From positions 1-8,784 of the forward strand of contig JAISFK010000400.1 in assembly GCA_031263625.1 (NCBI GenBank): 8,784 nt of DNA, read 5' to 3'. The stretch comes from Clostridiales bacterium. Its GTDB lineage: Bacteria > Bacillota > Clostridia > WRLR01. Under the pieces are notes generated by a model. The model worked only from the letters and a program-made list of their open reading frames with translations, was not told the origin of the DNA and searched no databases. The position numbers and the translations under genes were made by a program. Below are positions 1-4,309 of the stretch, piece by piece (within the stretch, counting starts at the first letter, position 1; every line of letters begins with the position of its first letter).

Positions 1-399
1 TACGTACCAGCCCGCTTCAAGCTCGGTGGTTTTATCCGTGATCGCGGTCATTCCACCCCCTGTTTTTAACTTTGCTTCTCCATTTTCGTCAATGTAGAGC
101 ACTTGAAAGATGAGATGCAACGTGCTGCCCATTTGTATGCTGTAATCCTGCAGGGTGTTTCCGTCCTCAAGCTGCTTGCTGGCGAAAATAAGCATTTGCT
201 GATCGGGAGGGATGCCCTCCTTGTCTTGTATTTTCGCCTTTACTTCCTCGATCCTGTCTGTAGGTTCCACCTCAAGCATTATAGTTGCACCAGCGATGGT
301 TTGCACAGAAATCGACATCGCAAATGCCTGTGTCGGCAATAGCATGAACACCATCGCCGCCGCGAGCAACAAAGACAAAACCTTTCTTCTTGTTCTCAT
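1..399 (-). CDS. Secreted protein with N-terminal ubiquitin domain (partial, 3' end beyond window)
   Basis: The frame starts at ATG 399-397 and is open to base 1 (133 codons). Residues 1-27 are a classical Sec signal peptide: RTRRK, a hydrophobic core, then an AFA cleavage site. Residues 28-103 align without gaps to eukaryotic ubiquitin, about 52 of 76 identical by hand count, including the run VKAKIQDKEGIPPDQQ. Equivalents of ubiquitin K27, K29, K33 and K48 are kept; K6, K11 and K63 are Q, A and M. The I44 patch is conserved (I, I, I for L8, I44, V70). The C-terminal LRLRGG is replaced by FQVLYI, so E1-type activation and conjugation are not expected. The chain continues through a linker to ITDKTTELEAGWYV, which resembles the start of repeat domains in clostridial surface proteins (recollection, not searched). 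A GGGAG/AGG ribosome binding site lies at 414-404. Ubiquitin identity is very sure; the role of the whole protein is unknown. Confidence 0.93.
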   Translation of the reverse strand, partial: MRTRRKVLSLLLAAAMVFMLLPTQAFAMSISVQTIAGATIMLEVEPTDRIEEVKAKIQDKEGIPPDQQMLIFASKQLEDGNTLQDYSIQMGSTLHLIFQVLYIDENGEAKLKTGGGMTAITDKTTELEAGWYV

Positions 400-478
400 T
401 TTACCTGATCTCCCATATTATAATTAACGGCCTGTGTCCGCCGTTTTGCGTTTGTTCTTTTTCTCGTTCCGTTTTGCC

Positions 479-661
479 GGGCGCGTGTCGTGCCACTCGT
501 TGCGCAAGACGTTCGGCTGCCACGCCTGAAAGTCAGGCATAAGCCCCGCTGTCATCATGAAAATATACAACCACTCCTCTTTCGCCGTCACAAGGCGCTA
601 TCTCGGCGTTGCCCAGGACGACGAGGACGAGGCGTACCGCAAGCTCGCCAAGGCCGTCTGA
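479..661 (+). pseudogene. Tyrosine recombinase (phage/ICE integrase) C-terminal remnant
   Basis: The frame ending at TGA 659-661 reads GRVSCHSLRKTFGCHA, an in-frame TGA at 527-529, then KSGISPAVIMKIYNHSSF and AVTRRYLGVAQDDEDEAY. This is the C-terminal end of a tyrosine site-specific recombinase. The HSLR motif gives the catalytic His and Arg, NHSS gives the second His, and RRYLG carries the nucleophilic Tyr. Integrases of this family normally have Trp (HAW) where the TGA stands, so TGG has become TGA. The frame is open upstream only to TAA 425-427. Residues before 479 are not convincingly homologous, and the roughly 250-300 residue N-terminal part is absent. The divergent ubiquitin gene occupies the place where the 5' part would have been. 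It is a dead remnant. Its direction points toward the tRNA-like sequence at 919-968, as expected for an integrase beside its attachment site. Confidence 0.8.
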
Positions 662-745
662 CGCTAATACTATTCCCAGTTTGGCGCTGATTAAGCCGAA
701 ATTTGCGAATATAGTCACGACGACAAATGCAGTATGCCTGATGTC

Positions 746-785
746 TGATTCTGCCTGATTCTGCCTTGATTCTGGTCTGATTCTG
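746..785 (+). repeat. Four direct TGATTCTG repeats at 10-11 bp spacing
   Basis: TGATTCTG occurs at 746-753, 756-763, 767-774 and 778-785, a spacing of 10, 11 and 11 bp, so all copies face the same side of the helix. The array lies between the integrase remnant and the tRNA-like site, just upstream of the promoter at 809-837. Arm-type integrase or excisionase sites, or a regulator binding array, would look like this. Simple slippage is the null explanation. Confidence 0.8.
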
Positions 786-805
786 AGAAGAAATATTTTC
801 TCAGA
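782..805. other. AT-rich perfect hairpin
   Basis: TCTGAGAA at 782-789 is the reverse complement of TTCTCAGA at 798-805. Adding one G-T wobble and one A-T pair gives a 10-bp stem with a 4-base loop. The following sequence (CAGTTGTTTT) is only a weak T tract. It overlaps the last TGATTCTG repeat. It may be a weak terminator of the former integrase or a protein-binding palindrome. Confidence 0.4.
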
Positions 806-808
806 CAG

Positions 809-837
809 TTGTTTTAGAAAGATAATTTTGATATAAT
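809..837 (+). promoter_or_regulatory. Sigma-A promoter with extended -10
   Basis: TTGTTT (809-814), a 17-bp spacer, and a perfect TATAAT (832-837) preceded by TGA, giving an extended TGnTATAAT. Transcription would begin near 844 and run through the tRNA-Gly-like sequence toward the DUF4177 gene. It may be the original promoter of the tRNA gene. Confidence 0.6.
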
Positions 838-918
838 CCATTTTCATGAGACATAGCGAAACAGCTGTTGATGCGATGGGTGGGAAACGCGGTCATACCA
901 ATGGATAGCAGGGTTCAT

Positions 919-968
919 AACATCAGCCTTCCAAGCTGATTGCGATGGTTCGATTCCCTTCACCCGCT
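919..968 (+). tRNA. tRNA-Gly(TCC) 3' half, degenerate (probable attachment-site remnant or pseudo-tRNA)
   Basis: A well-formed anticodon arm lies at 923-939: TCAGC, loop CTTCCAA, GCTGA, with anticodon TCC at 930-932. A T-arm follows at 944-960 with loop TTCGATT, then the acceptor 3' strand CACCCGC (961-967), the 3' side of a bacterial tRNA-Gly(TCC). The T-stem has a T-C mismatch (946/958) where GAGGG would pair with CCCTT, and CCA is not encoded (TTCA). The 5' half is not canonical. ATGGGTG at 876-882 could partly pair with the acceptor, but about 40 bases then lie before the anticodon stem, with no good D arm. A functional tRNA is therefore doubtful. With the integrase remnant on the left, an att site carrying the tRNA 3' end is the simplest reading. 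A tRNA decayed in place is the alternative. Confidence 0.5.
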
Positions 969-1028
969 TCATTCGCGGCTTACTTGGCTTTTGTCGAAAA
1001 CAAGTGAACAAGAAAGGATTTAAACGCT

Positions 1029-1232
1029 GTGCGCTATGTGGTTTTGCAAGTTGTTTTGAAAGAAAAGTTCCTTGGGACAGGGTCGGGAAATTTAACCGAA
1101 TTGGAAGAAGTGATAAACGCGCAAGCCGCGAAAGGCTATAGGCTTCATACGATTACCACGGCCTCATCGGGGAGCAGGGGCATGCTTGGCGGGGACAGGA
1201 TTCAAGCCACATTGGTTTTCGAGCAATTATAA
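1029..1232 (+). CDS. DUF4177 domain-containing small protein
   Basis: This is a 67-residue protein starting at GTG 1029 and ending with TAA. The start is set by an in-frame TGA at 1005-1007 upstream and by AAAGGA at 1013-1018, ten bases before the GTG. The sequence fits the DUF4177 pattern: a first hydrophobic strand (YVVLQVVL), a helix with LEEVINAQAAKGYRLHTI (the usual LE..LN..G..GWRL) and a last strand ATLVFEQ. It has no signal peptide or membrane segment and is expected in the cytosol. The family is common in Firmicutes and has no established function. It stands alone between the tRNA-like site and a terminator, and could be read from the promoter at 809-837. It is probably host chromosome beyond the integrated remnant. 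Family call fairly sure. Confidence 0.82.
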   Translation: MRYVVLQVVLKEKFLGTGSGNLTELEEVINAQAAKGYRLHTITTASSGSRGMLGGDRIQATLVFEQL

Positions 1233-1262
1233 TCAATCATCAGCAATACTCGTTTCCTCTGT

Positions 1263-1289
1263 CCGACCGCAAATTGCGGTCGGTATTTC
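1263..1289 (+). terminator. Rho-independent terminator after the DUF4177 gene
   Basis: CCGACCGC (1263-1270) pairs perfectly with GCGGTCGG (1276-1283) around an AAATT loop, followed by TATTTCC. The stem is strong and the T tract short. It lies 30 bases after the DUF4177 stop. Confidence 0.65.
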
Positions 1290-1575
1290 CAATCGCTCAC
1301 GAGTATAATTGGGAGCCATTTCGTGTCGTGAAAATCCATGTTCCTTTTATACTATTCGCGCTTGCGCCGCAAAACAAATTCGGCTGCTCGTTGGCACCCG
1401 TGTGGCAACCACGTGGCAACCGTGCCTCGGTTTGTGCTTAAAATATGGATTCGATCGCGGCATCTTCACATAGGAAATCTAAAATACTGCACCTGAAAAC
1501 GGAAGTTCCCCATATACGCGAACGGCCCATGGGCGTCATAATGAGCAATAGGGGCGCGCATAGGGCTGAGCCATA
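1290..1575. other. Non-coding stretch with no recognisable gene
   Basis: No frame here has recognisable protein homology or a ribosome binding site. A TATAAT at 1304-1309 has no -35 partner. The stretch contains the paired GTGGCAACC repeats at 1402-1421. GC content rises through it toward the GC-rich right part, so it may hold the boundary between old and inserted DNA. In-frame sequence that belongs with the chimeric gene begins after the TAG at 1574-1576. Confidence 0.5.
1402..1421. repeat. GTGGCAACC direct repeat pair with CCACGTGG palindrome
   Basis: GTGGCAACC occurs at 1402-1410 and 1413-1421, 11 bp apart, with a partial TGGCACC copy at 1392-1398. The join between the copies forms the palindrome CCACGTGG. 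It could be a regulator or recombinase site. Nothing else supports a function. Confidence 0.5.
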
Positions 1576-1741
1576 GGCATGGCGCAACAGCGCGCGCAGA
1601 GACTTTGCGCAAGAATGCGCGCAAACAAAAGGGGGATGGTTTGCAGGACGGCTTCAAACAGGAACAGGGCGGGTAGGAAAGGAACAACCGGCGCCTGCGG
1701 AACCGCAGGAACCCAACAAAGCTATTTCGCGGCGGCCTCTG

Positions 1742-2965
1742 ATGGGCTGGAGCAGCTACAGCCTGCAAGTCTACTACAACGACAAAAACAAGGACAACTC
1801 GGGCAATTACTACACGTCGGCGCAGGGCGTGATGGAGCAGTCGGACGCGATGAGGGAAAAGCTCGGCGAATACGGCTACGAGTACATCAATATCGACGCC
1901 GGATGGAACGGCGAGGGCGACGAATGGGGCAGGCCGCAGCCCAGCGCGGAGAAGTATCCGGGCGGCCTGGACGGCTTTTTGGACGTAGTGCGGCATGTCC
2001 ACGCGAACGGGCAGAAGATCGGAATATACTGCATACCCGGCATTGGCGTTGACACCAACGACTCGGAGCAGATGGGCGCACCGATTTACGGGATGCAAGA
2101 GAAGTACGGGCGCGCCATCTCGATAGGCGAAATCCTCGCCTATCCATACCAAAAAATGGACGCGTGGGACGCATACACGCTGAAAATCGACTTCAGCAAA
2201 GCGGGCGCCCAGGAGTACATTGACTCTCTGGTTGACATGTTCGGCGACTGGGGCGTTGACTTCATCAAGCTTGACAGCGTGACGTCAGGCTCGGACAGGA
2301 CCGACAGGGATCCGTCCGACGACGTGATCGCCTATTCAAAAGCCTGCGCGCGGAACAGCATATGGCTGACCATATCATGGGCGGTTGACCACGGGAATGT
2401 CGGCGTGTGGAAAAAATGGGCGAACGCGTGGCGCGTCGAGCACGACATCGAGGCGTATGACTACCGCAAGGGCATGGTCGAATGGGGCACGATTTTGAGA
2501 CTGTTGCCAGCGGCCGAGCTCTGGTGGCGGGATGCCGGCCCCAGCACGGGCTGGAACTGCAACCCGATCGTGTTTCTGATGAACGCCTTCACGTATTACG
2601 GCGACTTCCAGAAATACATGGTCGTCAACGGCGGCAGGATTGAGCCGTCCTTCACGACCGACGAGTTCAAGGAAGGGCTGAAGTACATCCGCTCGCTTTA
2701 CGAGCAGGAGCTCATCGCCCCCGAGACGTTCACGCAGGATGGCAGCCAGCTGACGACGATGGGCCTGGCGCAGCCGCAGATCCTCGGCGCGGCGCCCGTG
2801 CTGAACAGCTATCTGGACGAAATGCGCACCCGCTTTGTCACCGGCGACGCCGACATCGACGCGGAGTGGGACATCTATCTGCGCCAGCTCGACCAGATGG
2901 GCCTGCAAGAGTATCTGGCCGTCCTGCAAAAAACCTACGACGCGAAAATGGCGGCCCTCGGCTAA
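1742..2965 (+). CDS. Chimeric frame: GH27-type alpha-galactosidase fused to sugar-binding protein fragments (probable pseudogene)
   Basis: This is a 407-codon frame. Residues 1 to about 260 match the catalytic barrel of GH27-type alpha-galactosidases: MGWSSYS, YINIDAGW (46-55), DGFLDVVRHVHANGQKIGIY (77-96), GVDFIKLDS (171-179) with likely nucleophile D178, and WRVEHD (230-235) with possible acid/base D235. From about residue 266 the sequence changes to an LplA-like ABC sugar-binding protein (WNCNPIVFLMNAFTYYGD, then LYEQELIAPETFTQDGSQL). After about 340 it jumps to that family's C-terminus (DEMRTRFVTGDADIDAEW, to the end). The binding protein's N-terminal part and a middle segment of perhaps 200 residues are missing, as is the enzyme's C-terminal domain. 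No Shine-Dalgarno precedes ATG 1742. Frame-consistent sequence before it (from 1577) ends in ISRRPL, which fits homologues, and a proline-rich linker, but holds no ATG, GTG or TTG. It is likely non-functional or an assembly join; each domain call is sure. Confidence 0.75.
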   Translation: MGWSSYSLQVYYNDKNKDNSGNYYTSAQGVMEQSDAMREKLGEYGYEYINIDAGWNGEGDEWGRPQPSAEKYPGGLDGFLDVVRHVHANGQKIGIYCIPGIGVDTNDSEQMGAPIYGMQEKYGRAISIGEILAYPYQKMDAWDAYTLKIDFSKAGAQEYIDSLVDMFGDWGVDFIKLDSVTSGSDRTDRDPSDDVIAYSKACARNSIWLTISWAVDHGNVGVWKKWANAWRVEHDIEAYDYRKGMVEWGTILRLLPAAELWWRDAGPSTGWNCNPIVFLMNAFTYYGDFQKYMVVNGGRIEPSFTTDEFKEGLKYIRSLYEQELIAPETFTQDGSQLTTMGLAQPQILGAAPVLNSYLDEMRTRFVTGDADIDAEWDIYLRQLDQMGLQEYLAVLQKTYDAKMAALG

Positions 2966-2973
2966 TCCTTTGA

Positions 2974-3013
2974 CCCCTCGGCCCCTCGGCCCCTCGGCCC
3001 CTCGGCCCCTCGG
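2974..3013 (+). repeat. Five tandem CCCCTCGG octamers
   Basis: There are five perfect copies of CCCCTCGG at 2974, 2982, 2990, 2998 and 3006. They start nine bases after the chimeric frame's stop, and the last unit forms part of the 5' arm of the terminator hairpin. The perfect identity indicates recent slippage expansion, possibly seeded by GGCCCTCGGC at the gene's end. Confidence 0.95.
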
Positions 3014-3033
3014 CCGAGCTCGGCTGAGTTTTT
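3009..3033 (+). terminator. Rho-independent terminator
   Basis: CTCGGCC (3009-3015) pairs with GGCTGAG (3022-3028) through seven pairs, one of them G-T, around the loop GAGCTC. TTTTT follows at 3029-3033. It ends transcription of the chimeric gene. Confidence 0.8.
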
Positions 3034-3050
3034 GGATATGACGCAATGGG

Positions 3051-3079
3051 TTGAGCGAACGGCGAATATGCACTATAAT
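3051..3079 (+). promoter_or_regulatory. Sigma-A promoter for the UroD-like gene
   Basis: TTGAGC (3051-3056), a 17-bp spacer and a perfect TATAAT (3074-3079). The expected start near 3086 gives a leader of about 118 bases. It lies directly after the terminator and ahead of the UroD-like gene. Confidence 0.8.
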
Positions 3080-3087
3080 GTTTTCAG

Positions 3088-3164
3088 GCGGCGCGCCGCG
3101 CGTTGAACGCCGTATGCCGCGGGCTGCAAGTTGCAGGCTGCGCGCGCCGCGCGCCATATTATGG
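3088..3164 (+). promoter_or_regulatory. GC-rich, palindrome-bearing leader
   Basis: The leader contains CTGCAA-G-TTGCAG at 3124-3136, a 13-base palindrome, flanked by two G/C-only blocks (about 3088-3104 and 3139-3154) that are largely complementary. The mRNA should fold strongly, and the palindrome could be an operator. It matches no riboswitch class I recognise. Confidence 0.35.
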
Positions 3165-3203
3165 CGGCGAGCGAGGGAGAAATGAAGGAGGAATGGCGGT
3201 TTT

Positions 3204-4244
3204 ATGACATCAAAGGAACGGGTAAGGCGGGCGATCATGCGCAAGGCGCCCGACAGGCTGCCGGCAAACTTCGAGGCGGTCGGCAGGGTGACGGAGAGCC
3301 TGCTGAAGCGCTACGGGTACGGCGACGCGGAACAGCTTCTGAACCGGCTGGAAATCGACGTCCGGGGCATAGGCGCCAAATATATCGGCCCGCCGCTGAA
3401 GCACTGGGAGGAAAACGGCGCCAAGTTCAGCCAGAGCTACTGGGGATGGGTCGATAAGGCGGTCTGGACCGGGCGCGAGTACAATTCCGTCACGTCGCAT
3501 TTTCCGCTGGACGCCATGAGCTCGGTGGACGAGGTGCTCGCGTACAGCTGGCCGTCCGCCGACTGGTTCGACTACGAGAGCGTCAAGGAGCAGTGCCGAA
3601 GGCACAGGGACAAGGCGCTGATATTCGGGCACGAGGGGCCGTTTCAGATCTCCACGTTCCTGCGGAGCATGGAAAAGCTCTTTGTTGACATGCTTGACGA
3701 GCCGGAGTTCGCGCGCGCCATCTTCAACAAAATGAACGAGTTCGAGATGGAGCTCTACGAGCGCATTTTGATCGCCGGCGACGGGCAGATTGACATCCTG
3801 CGCCCGCACGACGACTACGGCACGCAGATCAGCCTGCTGTTCAGCGTGGACACATGGCGCGAGTTTTTCGAGGAAAACACGAAAAAGCTGACCGCGCTCG
3901 CGCACAAATACGGCGCTTTCTACCAGCAGCACTCCTGCGGCGCCGTGCGGCCGCTGCTGCCCGAATTCATACGCTGCGGCGTGGACGTGCTGGAGCCCGT
4001 CCAGAAGGTCGCCGGGCTGGATCCGGCCGAGATAAAGCGCGAGTTCGGCGGCAGCCTCGCGTTTCACGGCGGGATCGACACGCAGGGCGTGCTGCCGTTC
4101 GGGACCGCGGCCGAGGTCAGGGCGGAGACGCAGCGCGTCGCGGGCATCCTGGGCGACGGCGGCGGATACATCCTGATGGCCAGCCAAAGCTTCGAGGGCG
4201 ACGTCCCGCTGGAAAACATCGAGGCCCTGTACAGCGTCAGATAA
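3204..4244 (+). CDS. Uroporphyrinogen decarboxylase (URO-D) family protein, methyltransferase-like
   Basis: This is a 346-residue protein of usual family length. The start ATG 3204 follows AAGGAGG (3185-3191) by 12 bases and gives the typical N-terminus MTSKERVRRAIMRKAPDRLP. Family marks are DDYGTQ (203-208), the HSCG motif (243-246) in HSCGAVRPLLPEFIRCGVDV, LEPVQ (263-267) and FHGGIDTQ (287-294). The heme-pathway signature of HemE is absent, so this is not heme synthesis. It resembles the MtaA/MtbA-like branch, which moves methyl groups between corrinoid proteins and cofactors at an H-x-C...C zinc site. Here H243 and C245 are present but I see no third Cys about 70-80 residues later, so zinc binding or the reaction may differ. 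No corrinoid-binding protein lies nearby. It is soluble and has its own promoter. A four-codon frame (ATG 3193 to TGA 3207) overlaps its start codon. The substrate is unknown. Confidence 0.85.
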   Translation: MTSKERVRRAIMRKAPDRLPANFEAVGRVTESLLKRYGYGDAEQLLNRLEIDVRGIGAKYIGPPLKHWEENGAKFSQSYWGWVDKAVWTGREYNSVTSHFPLDAMSSVDEVLAYSWPSADWFDYESVKEQCRRHRDKALIFGHEGPFQISTFLRSMEKLFVDMLDEPEFARAIFNKMNEFEMELYERILIAGDGQIDILRPHDDYGTQISLLFSVDTWREFFEENTKKLTALAHKYGAFYQQHSCGAVRPLLPEFIRCGVDVLEPVQKVAGLDPAEIKREFGGSLAFHGGIDTQGVLPFGTAAEVRAETQRVAGILGDGGGYILMASQSFEGDVPLENIEALYSVR

Positions 4245-4256
4245 ATAGCATATAAT
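4228..4256 (+). promoter_or_regulatory. Promoter for the transketolase genes, inside the UroD-like gene's end
   Basis: TGTACA (4228-4233), a 17-bp spacer and a perfect TATAAT (4251-4256). The -35 box lies within the last codons of the UroD-like gene. A start near 4263 leaves a 47-base leader before ATG 4310. The transketolase genes could thus be read both alone and from the upstream promoter. Confidence 0.6.
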
Positions 4257-4273
4257 TGTCTTGCTTCCGGCGC

Positions 4274-4289
4274 TATGCTCGTCAGCATA
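4274..4289 (+). other. Small hairpin before the transketolase ribosome binding site
   Basis: TATGCT (4274-4279) pairs with AGCATA (4284-4289) around CGTC and is followed by an A run. No T tract follows on the plus strand, so it is not a plus-strand terminator. It lies in the leader of the transketolase mRNA and may protect its 5' end. Confidence 0.35.
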
Positions 4290-4309
4290 AAAAAACAGGG
4301 AGGTTGCGT

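Noticed and set aside
417..422. TATAAT on the minus strand before the ubiquitin gene
   Set aside because: It is only 18 bases from the start codon and overlaps the region that must hold the ribosome binding site; no -35 box fits. The real promoter is probably farther up, within the integrase remnant.
527..529. TGA read as Trp (alternative genetic code)
   Set aside because: TGA ends the transketolase N-subunit and the DUF5711-like gene in this window, so TGA is a stop here.
533..847. Minus-strand 104-codon frame
   Set aside because: It lies antisense to the integrase remnant and repeats, has no ribosome binding site and no recognisable family; chance open frame.
1466..2152. Minus-strand 228-codon frame
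   Set aside because: Antisense shadow of the GH27 coding sequence, with composition of a mirrored GC-rich gene.
3204..4244. hemE (heme-pathway uroporphyrinogen decarboxylase)
   Set aside because: The N-terminal RP..W.MRQAGR signature is missing and the HSCG region fits the methyltransferase-like branch instead.
4256..4309. TTG start at 4256 extending the transketolase N-subunit
   Set aside because: The TTG overlaps the promoter's -10 box and lacks a ribosome binding site; GGGAGG precedes ATG 4310 correctly.
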